Positions 16,002 to 24,333 of a DNA stretch of 64,000 nucleotides are shown in pieces (position 1 is the first letter of the stretch; each line of letters starts with the position of its first letter). Origin of the DNA: Comamonadaceae bacterium (GTDB lineage Bacteria > Pseudomonadota > Gammaproteobacteria > Burkholderiales > Burkholderiaceae_C); assembly GCA_947448885.1 (NCBI GenBank), contig CANFPJ010000005.1, positions 1-64,000 on the forward strand, written 5' to 3'. Both the position numbers and the translations under genes were made by a program. The notes under the pieces are model-generated. The model did no database searches. It was given only the letters and a program-made list of their open reading frames with translations, and was not told the origin of the DNA.

Positions 16002-16937
16002 TCAGGCCTTGAGCAAACCTGCCGCGACCAAGGCTTGGCGAATTCGCTTGATTTCGTCGGGTTGAATTTTGACCAGCGGCGGACGCACGACTGCACGCGG
16101 CAACTTGCCGAGCAACACCAAGGCCTCCTTCATGCGGTTGTGCATATCGACAAAAGGATCGGTGTAAAAAACCTCGGCGGTGTGATAGATGCGGTTGTGG
16201 ATTTGTTGGGCCAAACCCAAGTCTTTGTTTTGCACGGCTTGAAACAGTTGCGCTTGCAAGTCGGCGATGACGGAGCCGCTGCCGGACAACAGGCCATTGC
16301 ACCCCAGCACCAAAGAGCTGAACAGCCAAGCACTGTGGGTGCTCAGCACATTCACAGGCGGTTGCCGGGTTTGCAAGGCGCGAATTTGCCGATCGGCCAA
16401 TTGCGCATTGCCACACCAATCTTTGATGGCCGCAATCGTTGGCACGGCTTCGATCATGCGCAGCAGCGTGGGCAGGGGGTAGCCTTGTCCCCCAGCTGGG
16501 TTGTACTGAAAAGCAATCAGGGGCAAATCGGTCACATCGGCAATGCGTTTGAAATGCTCAATCGCCATTTCGGGGCGCTGACCAAAGGTGTAGATGCCCG
16601 ATGGAAACACCAGCAAGGCGTCCGCACCACCCTCATGGGCCATCTTGGCCAAACGCTGGGCTTCCATGCTGCTGTCGGTGTAAATGCCGTTGACGATGGG
16701 CAGTTTGGCACCGATTTCATCTTTGGTGATGGCCAACACCCGGACCTGCTCTTCAAAGGTGCATGAAGCGGCTTCGGTGGAATGGGCATTGACGGTGATC
16801 GCGCTGATCCCAGGCACACTGGCCACATCTCTCAGGTGCGAGCGAAAACTCACCTCATCGATGGAAAGATCATCAAAAAAGGGCAGCAACACGGCCGGGA
16901 TCACGCCGTGGGGATGAAAACGTTGTGCTTTGCTCAT
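16002..16937 (-). CDS. Dihydrodipicolinate synthase-family aldolase/lyase
   Basis: This 311-residue class I aldolase is of the DHDPS/N-acetylneuraminate lyase family. The Schiff-base Lys is in AAIKDWCGNAQ, the catalytic Tyr in AFQYNPAGG. The region that in DHDPS reads GTTGE is replaced by NAHSTEAAS, so pyruvate/semialdehyde specificity is unlikely to be that of lysine biosynthesis. It starts at ATG 16937 (MSKAQRF) and is the first gene of the long minus-strand cluster in transcription order. It probably cleaves or condenses a 2-oxoacid, a hydroxy-oxoacid or a ring-fission product. The gene on the opposite strand starts 91 bp away. Confidence 0.87.
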   Translation of the reverse strand: MSKAQRFHPHGVIPAVLLPFFDDLSIDEVSFRSHLRDVASVPGISAITVNAHSTEAASCTFEEQVRVLAITKDEIGAKLPIVNGIYTDSSMEAQRLAKMAHEGGADALLVFPSGIYTFGQRPEMAIEHFKRIADVTDLPLIAFQYNPAGGQGYPLPTLLRMIEAVPTIAAIKDWCGNAQLADRQIRALQTRQPPVNVLSTHSAWLFSSLVLGCNGLLSGSGSVIADLQAQLFQAVQNKDLGLAQQIHNRIYHTAEVFYTDPFVDMHNRMKEALVLLGKLPRAVVRPPLVKIQPDEIKRIRQALVAAGLLKA

Positions 16938-17028
16938 GGTGACTTGGGTCGGTAAAAATTGAGGCTGTAGGATAAGGCATCGGCACCCCGTTTGCACACA
17001 CGGGTTCACCCTTGTCAGATTGGAATAT
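16938..17028. promoter_or_regulatory. Divergent intergenic region between DHDPS-like and VOC genes
   Basis: These 91 bp must carry start signals for the minus-strand catabolic cluster and the plus-strand VOC/aminoacylase genes. An imperfect inverted repeat (CCCG/CGGG spaced by about ten bases) lies near 16986-17004 and could be an operator half-site pair. I cannot identify a convincing -35/-10 pair in either direction. GGA lies 5 nt before the ATG at 17029. The role is inferred from gene orientation. Confidence 0.4.
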
Positions 17029-18261
17029 ATGGCTTCTCAAAACCCAACATCCCACGTGGTTGAAGGCTTGCGCTTGCCGCGACCCTTTCAGGTGCGCCGC
17101 TTGGGACACTTCGGCATCAATGTCGCATCGGTGGCCCAGTCCATGGACTTTTATGGTCGCTTGCTCGGCTTTGAAATCTCCGATGAGCTTGACTTTGGCC
17201 CGCGGGTGCCGGAGGCCTTGAAGGCCCAAGTGGGCCCCAGCTTGGGTTACTTCATGCGCCATGGCACCGACCACCATTCGTTTGTGCTGTTCCCACAGGC
17301 AGCGATGCATGCCAGCAACCCACACTACCTGGCCCACCCACACCTCAACCTGAACCAACTGACATGGCAGGTCTCGTCACTGCGCGAAGTGGCCCATGGC
17401 TTGGCTTGGTTTGAATCCTTGGATTCCCGCGTGCTGCGCTCGGGCCGCGACACCCCCGGGTCGAATTGGCACATCTATCCCGTGGACCCTGAAGGACACA
17501 TCAATGAGTTGTATTACGGCATCGAGCAAATTGGCTGGTCGGGGCATTCCAAGCCCATGGCCATGCACGGCATTCGCTACACACAGCCGCCCGAGTTGCC
17601 GCACCGCTCCGAGTTTGCCGAGGTCAATCAAGCCATGGCCCAAGGTGTGGCTTTGACCAGTGGTTATCGGCGAGATGACCGATTGGCAGAGACTTTTGAT
17701 GTGGGTGGCATCTGCTTACCACGCCCCTTCAAAATCACCAAGGTCGGCCCAGTGCGCTTGTTGGTGCGCGATGTTCAGGCGGTGCTGCAGTTTTACACCC
17801 ATGCCCTGGGCTTGAACCTGACCGAACAAGCCGATGTGTTGGGCCACACCTGTTATTTTTTGCGCACCAACACCGAGCACCATGCATTGGCCATTTACCC
17901 CGAGGCCTTGCGCGGCCCTCTGGGCATAACGCATTCGCGCAGCCTGCTCGGCTTTGGTGTGCACCTGGGCAGCTATGCCCAATTGCGGGCGGCGGTGAGT
18001 TTCATGGGGCAAGCGGGCTACCAGCCTGTGGACATGCCAGCATCCCTCTCACCCGGCGTGGGCCACCATGTGTGGCTGCAAGACCCCGATGGCAATGCCG
18101 TGCAGTTGTATTGGGAAATGGAGCAAATTGGCTGGAATGGTTTGCCCCGGCCCGCAGCCGAACGAAGGGTCTGGCCGCACAACCCCAGCGATTGGCCTGA
18201 ACACATCGATGCCCAGCCAGACAGCTTCATGGGTGAAGTGTTTTTAGGCCCCTTGAACTGA
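17029..18261 (+). CDS. Two-domain VOC-family (extradiol dioxygenase-like) protein
   Basis: This 410-residue protein has two vicinal-oxygen-chelate modules, about residues 22-170 and 225-370. The overall pattern resembles catechol 2,3-dioxygenases, with DHHSFVLFP in the first module and EHHALAIYP in the second. The metal triad is not canonical. In the N-terminal module His27 and Glu160 are present, but the position of the second His reads Gln110 (NQLTW). In the second module the first His is replaced (VGPVRLLV). It may therefore be a glyoxalase-like isomerase/hydrolase or a divergent dioxygenase. ATG 17029 is chosen; a TTG 9 bp upstream is possible. It is followed 16 bp later by the aminoacylase gene. 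Confidence 0.82.
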   Translation: MASQNPTSHVVEGLRLPRPFQVRRLGHFGINVASVAQSMDFYGRLLGFEISDELDFGPRVPEALKAQVGPSLGYFMRHGTDHHSFVLFPQAAMHASNPHYLAHPHLNLNQLTWQVSSLREVAHGLAWFESLDSRVLRSGRDTPGSNWHIYPVDPEGHINELYYGIEQIGWSGHSKPMAMHGIRYTQPPELPHRSEFAEVNQAMAQGVALTSGYRRDDRLAETFDVGGICLPRPFKITKVGPVRLLVRDVQAVLQFYTHALGLNLTEQADVLGHTCYFLRTNTEHHALAIYPEALRGPLGITHSRSLLGFGVHLGSYAQLRAAVSFMGQAGYQPVDMPASLSPGVGHHVWLQDPDGNAVQLYWEMEQIGWNGLPRPAAERRVWPHNPSDWPEHIDAQPDSFMGEVFLGPLN

Positions 18262-18277
18262 AAGATGGAAGACCCCC

Positions 18278-19912
18278 ATGCGTTGTGACATCTTGATTCA
18301 AGGCGGGACTGTTTATGACGGCACCGGTGCACCAGGGATCCAAGCCGATGTGGCCATCACCCAAGGCCACTTGACAGCCATTGGCCCCAGTTTGGGTTTA
18401 TCTGCCCACAGGGTGATCGACGCCCGCGGCTTGGTGGTGGCGCCGGGTTTCATTGACATCAAAACCCACTCAGACTTCACCCTGCCCATCAACCCCAAAG
18501 CCGAAAGCAAACTGCGCCAGGGCGTGACCACCGAAATCATTGGCCATTGCGGTTTTTCGGTCGCCCCGTGTTTGCCCGACAAAGTCAAACTGCTGGCCGA
18601 CTACCTCAACCCCAGCGCACCCTGGCTGCCCTTTCGAGAGATGGGTTTTGGCGAATACCTGGACAGCTTTCCGGCCACATCGGTGAATGCCGGCATGCTG
18701 GTGGGCCACAACACCTTGCGTTTGATGGCCATGGGCATGGCTCAACGTGCACCCACCGAGGCTGAAATGGCCCACATGCTCGCCTTGCTGCAAGAGGGCC
18801 TGCAAGCCGGTGCTTTGGGCTTGTCCAGCGGTTTGTTCACATCGCCCGGCGCCTATGCCCAGGCCGATGAAATGCTGCAACTGGCCCGGTTGGTGGAACA
18901 GCACCACGGGGCCTATTTCACCCACTTGCGCGATGAATCCAATGGTGTGATGGCAGCGCTGCAAGAAGCCATTGACATCGCCCGCGCTTGTCGCATTCAC
19001 GTGCAAGTGGTGCATTTCAAATGCTCTGGTGTGGACAACTGGGGGCAAACAGCGCGGGCATTGGAACAATTGCAAGTGGCGCGAGACGCGGGCATGGACA
19101 TCGATTGCGATGCCTACCCCTATACCGCTGGCAGCAACCCGCTGAAAAACATCTTGCCCCAATGGGTGCAAGCTGGCGGTGTCGATGCCATGCTGGAGCG
19201 CTTGGCCGACCCGGCCACCCGCGAGCGCATCCGGCACGAAGTCGAACGCGATGGCTTGAACAACTGGGGCCGCATTGCCTCTTGGGACGATGTGCGCATC
19301 TCCATCACCCCGCACCAGCCCCAGCATGCCGGCAAAACCATCGCTGGACTGGCCCAGGAGCGGGGCATGGACCCGGTCGACACCTTGTGCGATTACTTGC
19401 GCGCAGACCGCGGTGCAACCCGGGTCTTGATCACCTCCATTTCAGAAGACGATGTGCGCGAACTGATCCGCTCGCCCGCGGCCTTGATTGGGTCGGACGG
19501 CAACTGCGTCTCGCACGAAGGGGTGGTGAGCCAAGGCATGCCCCATCCGCGCTTTTACGGTACCTTTCCGCGTGTGTTGGGCCGCTACGTGCACCGCGAA
19601 CAAGTCACCACCCTGGCACATGCCATCTTCAAAATGACCGGCGCCACAGCGCGTGCGCTGCGCTTGCGCGACCGGGGTTTGTTGCGCGTGGGCATGTGCG
19701 CCGACGTCACGATCTTTGAACCCGATGTTTTCTTGGACCTGTCAACCTACCAGGACCCGCACCGCTACCCTGCTGGTCAGCGAACCACCGTGCTGGTCAA
19801 TGGGGTGGTGGTGATCGACCACGCCCAACACACCGGCGCCCTGCCCGGCCGCGTTTTGCGCCGCAGTGCAGACGGCAGCGTGGGTTTCACTGAACCGGCC
19901 AAAAACCTTTGA
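18278..19912 (+). CDS. N-acyl-D-amino-acid deacylase family amidohydrolase
   Basis: This 544-residue amidohydrolase-superfamily protein resembles D-aminoacylases, which hydrolyse N-acyl-D-amino acids to the amino acid and a carboxylate. The N-terminal beta-sandwich precedes PGFIDIKTHSDFT (about 57-68), then RQGVTTEIIGHCGFS with Cys91 at the bridging-ligand position. The usual HxH reads K-T-H (Lys62, His64), so one ligand of the weak metal site is missing; the tight-site Cys is kept. It starts at ATG 18278 with GGAAG about 10 nt upstream. Its last 26 bp overlap the convergent deaminase gene. Together with HyuAB it points to amide or acyl-amino-acid substrates. Confidence 0.86.
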   Translation: MRCDILIQGGTVYDGTGAPGIQADVAITQGHLTAIGPSLGLSAHRVIDARGLVVAPGFIDIKTHSDFTLPINPKAESKLRQGVTTEIIGHCGFSVAPCLPDKVKLLADYLNPSAPWLPFREMGFGEYLDSFPATSVNAGMLVGHNTLRLMAMGMAQRAPTEAEMAHMLALLQEGLQAGALGLSSGLFTSPGAYAQADEMLQLARLVEQHHGAYFTHLRDESNGVMAALQEAIDIARACRIHVQVVHFKCSGVDNWGQTARALEQLQVARDAGMDIDCDAYPYTAGSNPLKNILPQWVQAGGVDAMLERLADPATRERIRHEVERDGLNNWGRIASWDDVRISITPHQPQHAGKTIAGLAQERGMDPVDTLCDYLRADRGATRVLITSISEDDVRELIRSPAALIGSDGNCVSHEGVVSQGMPHPRFYGTFPRVLGRYVHREQVTTLAHAIFKMTGATARALRLRDRGLLRVGMCADVTIFEPDVFLDLSTYQDPHRYPAGQRTTVLVNGVVVIDHAQHTGALPGRVLRRSADGSVGFTEPAKNL

Positions 19913-21314
19913 GCAGTTTTTTCATGTCCAGTCGCGCAGCGATGCGCTGACCGGCCTCACCCACTTGTTGCATCAAGGCATCGTGGTCAATGCGGGTGAG
20001 CTTGCCGTCTTTGAGCACCTGTTCGCCGGCGATGAACACGTCTTTCACACTGCTCCCCGTGGCGCTGTAGACCAAGTTGGAAACCGGGTTGTACAAAGGT
20101 TGCCACTCGGGTTGGGTGGCATCAAACACCACAAAGTCAGCCTCTTTGCCCACCTCGATGGAACCGATGCGGTCCTGCAAACCCACGCCTTTGGCCCCGT
20201 TCAGGGTGGCCATTTCAATGGCGTGCTCGGGAGGCATCACCCGCGGGTTCATGCGCACCTCTTTGTACAAACAGGCGGCCAAGCGCATCTCTTGCACCAT
20301 GTCCACCACGCCCGACGAGGCGTGGTCAGAACCCAAACTCACATTCACCCCCATGGCCATCAGCTCGGGGTGCTTGCCCGCCGCCATGTAGCCATAGCCG
20401 TTGTGCACCGAAGAGGAAGGGCTGCACACCAAGGTGGGTTTGCGCTTGACCAGCAGCGCCAATTCTTGGGGCTCGAGCCAGCCCGAATGCACCAAGATCA
20501 TGTTTTCATCAAGCACCCCGAGTGACTCGAGACGTTCGATCTCGGCTTTGCCCGTGGCCGAAACGCTGGCGTCATGGGTTTGGTAGCTGAAGCAGGCATG
20601 GGTTTGCAACTTGACCTGGTGCTTGTTGGCCAAGTCTTTGAGACCGGTGATGAGCTCGTCACTGGCGTTGTTCATGCCGCGAAACGACGCCGACAAGGTC
20701 AATCGACCATGGTGCTGGCCCAGGTATCGCTCGAACAAAGCCTCGGTTTTTTCCAGACAGGCGCCGGTCGACTCGATCATGCTGGCCGGCAACAAGCCCA
20801 TGACGGATTTGGTTTTATCAAAGCAAGAACAGGCCGCCACCAAGCGCATGCCCGTGGCGAGCACGGACGAAATGGTCGCGTCGGGGTGGTAATTGCCGGG
20901 GTCGGTGAAGCAGGTCACGCCATGGCGCATCAACTCCAGCGCCGCAAAAGCAGAACTCACCGCCACGTCCTCGCGGGTATTGGCGGCCTCATAGGGGTAC
21001 ATGTGTTCAAACAAAAACTGCTGGGCATTGGCCTCATCGGCCAACCCCCGCGACAGTTGAAAAGACGCATGCAAGTGGTTGTCGATCATGCCGGGGATCA
21101 CCACCCGGCCATGGCCTGCAATGGTTTGGCTTGCCTGCCATTGACCCATGAGATCGGCGGTTTTTCCCACCGCCACGAACTGTCCGTCCTTCACGGCCAA
21201 AGCCGCATCTCGGATGATGCGTCGCTGGGGGTCGACGGTGATGAGCCAATCGATGTGGGTGAACAACAGGTCACATGGAAGGGGTTGGCCTGGGGCGGTT
21301 GAAGTCGCTGACAT
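19887..21314 (-). CDS. Amidohydrolase of the S-adenosylhomocysteine deaminase/chlorohydrolase (AtzA/TrzA) family
   Basis: This 475-residue metal-dependent amidohydrolase (COG0402 type) hydrolyses C-N or C-Cl bonds on purine-, triazine- or guanine-like rings. Metal ligands are seen in MIDNHLHAS (HxH), THACFSY, ILVHSGWLEP and the Asp in LGSDHASSG. The N-terminal GLADEANAQQFLFEH region matches the family. It starts at ATG 21314, 50 bp after the Bug gene. Convergent overlap with the aminoacylase gene is 26 bp. The sequence cannot separate deaminase from dechlorinase activity; deamination of a heterocycle is the conservative reading. Confidence 0.88.
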   Translation of the reverse strand: MSATSTAPGQPLPCDLLFTHIDWLITVDPQRRIIRDAALAVKDGQFVAVGKTADLMGQWQASQTIAGHGRVVIPGMIDNHLHASFQLSRGLADEANAQQFLFEHMYPYEAANTREDVAVSSAFAALELMRHGVTCFTDPGNYHPDATISSVLATGMRLVAACSCFDKTKSVMGLLPASMIESTGACLEKTEALFERYLGQHHGRLTLSASFRGMNNASDELITGLKDLANKHQVKLQTHACFSYQTHDASVSATGKAEIERLESLGVLDENMILVHSGWLEPQELALLVKRKPTLVCSPSSSVHNGYGYMAAGKHPELMAMGVNVSLGSDHASSGVVDMVQEMRLAACLYKEVRMNPRVMPPEHAIEMATLNGAKGVGLQDRIGSIEVGKEADFVVFDATQPEWQPLYNPVSNLVYSATGSSVKDVFIAGEQVLKDGKLTRIDHDALMQQVGEAGQRIAARLDMKKLLKGFWPVQ

Positions 21315-21364
21315 GCAAAGGGCTTTGGGTAGATGTGAAGGGAATGATGGCGATCGGAATGGGT

Positions 21365-22345
21365 TCAGTCGGCCTTGATGCTGTTGTCACGGATGAGTTT
21401 GCCCCAGCGTTCCAGGTCGCGGCGCACCACATCGGCGAATCGGTCTGGGCCCATGCCCGACGGCTCCAAACCGAGTTCGCGCAACTTGGCCGCCATCTCG
21501 GGCGAATTCACCGCTTTGCGAATGGCCTCGGTCAACACAGCCACCACTTCTTTGGGGGTTGCTGCTGGGGCAAACACCGCATGCCAACCTTGAATGCCCG
21601 AGCCCGGAAACAAACTGTCCATGGTGGGCACCTGGGGCATGCTCGCCATGGGCTTGGCGCTGCTGGTCATCAAGGGCCGCAAACGATTGCCCTGCACCTG
21701 GGGCAAGATGCCCAAGCTGGTGTCAAAAATCAGATCCACCTCACCCGAGAGCAATGCCTGCATGGCCGGGCTGTTGCCCTTGTAGGGGATGTGCTGGATT
21801 TGAATGCCAGCGGCGCTGCGGGCCAGCTCCATGTACATGTGTTGCCCCGAGCCCGAACCTGCACTGGCGTAATTCAGCTTGCCCGGTTGTTTGCGGGCCA
21901 GCTGTATCAAGTCTTGCATGCTGTTGATCGGCGATTTGACATTGACCGCCAACACGTAATCAAAGGTGCTGACTTGGGCCACAGGCACCAGGTCTTTGAG
22001 CAAGTCGTAGGGGGTGGCCTGCAAGCTCACCACGGTCACCATGGGCGTGGCGGCATTGAGCACCAAGGTGTAGCCGTCCGCAGGGCTCTTGGCCACATGG
22101 TCCACGCCCACCACCCCACCAGCACTGGCACGGTTCTCCACCACCACGGCCTGCTTCAAACTGTCTTGCATGTTGCGCGCCAAGAGCCGCGCCACCACGT
22201 CCAGGGTGCCACCAGGCACAAAGGGAACCACCAGTTTGATGGGGCGGTTGGGAAAGCTGGGGGTTTGTGCCATCACCCCGGCACCAGCCATCAACCCGAC
22301 CCACACCAGCAAGGTGCGCCAAACCCGAGAGCGAAAGTACGCCAT
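21365..22345 (-). CDS. Bug-family tripartite tricarboxylate transporter substrate-binding protein
   Basis: This roughly 326-residue periplasmic binding protein starts at ATG 22345 (MAYFRSR). Its signal peptide is hydrophobic (LLVWVGLMAGAGVMAQ, cleavage after AQ likely). The mature start is FPNRPIKLVVPFVPGGTLDV, followed by VVENRASAGGVVGVDHVAKS, all Bug-typical. It sits between the alpha/beta hydrolase (27 bp upstream) and the heterocycle deaminase (50 bp downstream), so the three genes look like an uptake-and-hydrolysis unit. No TctAB permease is in the window. Confidence 0.91.
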   Translation of the reverse strand: MAYFRSRVWRTLLVWVGLMAGAGVMAQTPSFPNRPIKLVVPFVPGGTLDVVARLLARNMQDSLKQAVVVENRASAGGVVGVDHVAKSPADGYTLVLNAATPMVTVVSLQATPYDLLKDLVPVAQVSTFDYVLAVNVKSPINSMQDLIQLARKQPGKLNYASAGSGSGQHMYMELARSAAGIQIQHIPYKGNSPAMQALLSGEVDLIFDTSLGILPQVQGNRLRPLMTSSAKPMASMPQVPTMDSLFPGSGIQGWHAVFAPAATPKEVVAVLTEAIRKAVNSPEMAAKLRELGLEPSGMGPDRFADVVRRDLERWGKLIRDNSIKAD

Positions 22346-22372
22346 GTTTGTCTCCAACAATAATTCCGAACT

Positions 22373-23242
22373 TCAACCGCCCAAGGGCAGGTTTTTTTGC
22401 AGCCAACCGCTGACCAAGTCAATGACCAGGGCATTGCCCTCGCCCAAAATGAAGTGATCGGTCTCGGCAAACAGGTGCAAATCGGTGGGCTGCCCTGCAT
22501 GGGCAAACAAATCGATGGACTGCTCCGTGGGGGTCACGGTGTCGTTGGATGGGTGCAGCAACAGCAATGGCCGTGGGGCGATTTGGCCCACCACCTCGTT
22601 GGCGCGAAAATTGAACATGCTCTCCACGACTTCGTAAGGAAAATCGGTGATGGAGCCCGGCGCCAACTGATTGCGCAAGCCGGGCTGAATCGGCACGATG
22701 TCGTAACGCGGCACCATCATCGACTCGCCCAAGGCCAAGCGGCGTTGGCCCTCAGCCATCATCTCGGTGAACTTTTTCCAAGCTTCGGGGCTGGCATGTT
22801 GCTTGCGGAATTTCTTTTCGCCATCGCCCCAGCCACCGGTGGACACGCAGGCCGCCACGCGTTGATCAATGCCCGCTGTGTAGATCGCCACGGCAGCGCC
22901 AAAACTGTGCCCCATCACACCAATGCGCGAGGCATCCACCTCTGCACGGGTTTGCAAAAAGTCGATCGCGGCCTGGGTGTCTTGCACCTGCTCCATGCAA
23001 ATGACTTTGCCACGTTGGCCTTGGCTGTCACCACACCCACGCATGTCAAAGCGCAGGGTGATGTAGCCCAAAGCAGCAAACAATTTGGAAGCGGCCATGG
23101 AAATGCCGCCGTTCTTGTTGCTGCCAAAGCCGTGCAGCACCACGATGGCGGCGCATGTTTGGCCCGGTGGCAGGGCATCGGGGATTTGCAAAACGCCGGC
23201 CAATTGAAGGCCTTGGGACGTGAAATGAATGGTGTGTTCCAT
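22373..23242 (-). CDS. Alpha/beta hydrolase (dienelactone hydrolase/peptidase S9-like)
   Basis: This 289-residue alpha/beta hydrolase has an intact catalytic set: nucleophile Ser in MGHSFGAA, acid in HPSNDTVTP and His in ETDHFILG. The oxyanion segment is VLHGFGSNKNGG. No signal peptide is seen, so it is probably cytoplasmic. It is the first gene of a probable three-gene minus-strand operon with the Bug protein and the amidohydrolase. A carboxylester, lactone or amide is the likely substrate. The start at ATG 23242 lacks a strong Shine-Dalgarno sequence. Confidence 0.87.
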   Translation of the reverse strand: MEHTIHFTSQGLQLAGVLQIPDALPPGQTCAAIVVLHGFGSNKNGGISMAASKLFAALGYITLRFDMRGCGDSQGQRGKVICMEQVQDTQAAIDFLQTRAEVDASRIGVMGHSFGAAVAIYTAGIDQRVAACVSTGGWGDGEKKFRKQHASPEAWKKFTEMMAEGQRRLALGESMMVPRYDIVPIQPGLRNQLAPGSITDFPYEVVESMFNFRANEVVGQIAPRPLLLLHPSNDTVTPTEQSIDLFAHAGQPTDLHLFAETDHFILGEGNALVIDLVSGWLQKNLPLGG

Positions 23243-23428
23243 GCGGTATGGGGTTCTGTAGATCGGTTGGAATGCGTCCCCCAGGCCCGCACTGCGCAGG
23301 CCTGGTCAGCCAATCAACTATACACAGCGCATCCCCATGACCTTGACAAGCTTTGGCCGCGACGTAACGCCACCCTGGCCTGACCATGGCACCAGGCCAT
23401 GGTCATCCAAAACGAACGGATGTGCCCA

Positions 23429-24046
23429 TCAGAGTGGCTTGATCATCACCTTGCGCCATTTGATGGGGCCACCCAAGGCATTTTTCACGCCCGGCCCAAA
23501 CTGCAATGCAAAAGGCCCGCTGGGAAACTTGCTGTCTTGCAAGGTGCTGGTGACCACGCCATTGAGCTTGACGGTGATGGAAGGGCCTTGTGCCGTCACC
23601 TCCATGGTGTTCCACTGACCACCTGCTTTGTTGACCAGCGGAACAGGCACCTTGGCAAAGTTGACGATGGCCCCCGTGCCGTAACTGGGGTCGGGCCGGA
23701 TGTCCCAAATATTGACTTCGTAGGAGGTATCAGCGCCAATTTTTTGGGGATCGGCGGCGCGGATAAAAATGCCACTGTTGGTGTCCGTGGCGGCCCAAAA
23801 CTCGGCATAAATCACAAAGTCTTTGTAGTTCGCCTTTGACACCAAATAACCGGAACTGCCCTTGTCCGCCACCACCGCACCGTCTTGACTTCGCCAATTG
23901 GCATCCCCCAAGGTATTCCAGTTCTCCAGACCCTGGGCCCCATCGATCAGGGTGGTCCAACCTGGCCCGCCCGGCACTTGGGCGCAACCCGCCAAAAACA
24001 GGGTGAAAACGAAAGCAATTCTTTTCAGCATGGTGAGTGTTGTCAT
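23429..24046 (-). CDS. DUF1080 (3-keto-disaccharide hydrolase-like) lipoprotein
   Basis: This 205-residue secreted lipoprotein has a lipobox ending LAGC after a short hydrophobic stretch, then one DUF1080 domain of the concanavalin-like fold (WTTLIDGAQGLENWN, then SGIFIRAADPQ, TSYEVNIWD and GGQWNTMEV). DUF1080 domains occur in 3-ketoglycoside hydrolases and carbohydrate-binding envelope proteins. The ATG at 24046 is chosen because AGGAG lies about 8 nt upstream; an internal ATG 15 bp later lacks one. The gene is alone and divergent from the TPR gene. The substrate and any partner are unknown. Confidence 0.85.
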   Translation of the reverse strand: MTTLTMLKRIAFVFTLFLAGCAQVPGGPGWTTLIDGAQGLENWNTLGDANWRSQDGAVVADKGSSGYLVSKANYKDFVIYAEFWAATDTNSGIFIRAADPQKIGADTSYEVNIWDIRPDPSYGTGAIVNFAKVPVPLVNKAGGQWNTMEVTAQGPSITVKLNGVVTSTLQDSKFPSGPFALQFGPGVKNALGGPIKWRKVMIKPL

Positions 24047-24333
24047 GGTGTGTCTCCTGGATTCAAGCTGTTGATGGGGCTCCCCGCGCCAAGCGTGGCA
24101 GGTTGACTGGCCTGAATGCGCGGCGCGAAACGACACTTTCGCACCCTTTGCGACCCATCGCAAGCCCAAGGGGTCCGATGGCGTGCCAATACAGGGTTTC
24201 CCCGCTGTCTCAGGGGCTTGGGCAGGCCCATGGGTGGCCCTGGTGCCGTCAAAAAAGCCAGGCCCGTTAATTGCATTGAAGGTGAACAAGCTGTTTTTTC
24301 GACACCCCGCCCAACCTTTGATGGAGTTCGGCC

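Noticed and set aside
23376-23399. Inverted repeat TGGCCTG/CAGGCCA downstream of the DUF1080 gene
   Set aside because: No U-tract on the minus strand and a ten-base loop; not convincing as a terminator.
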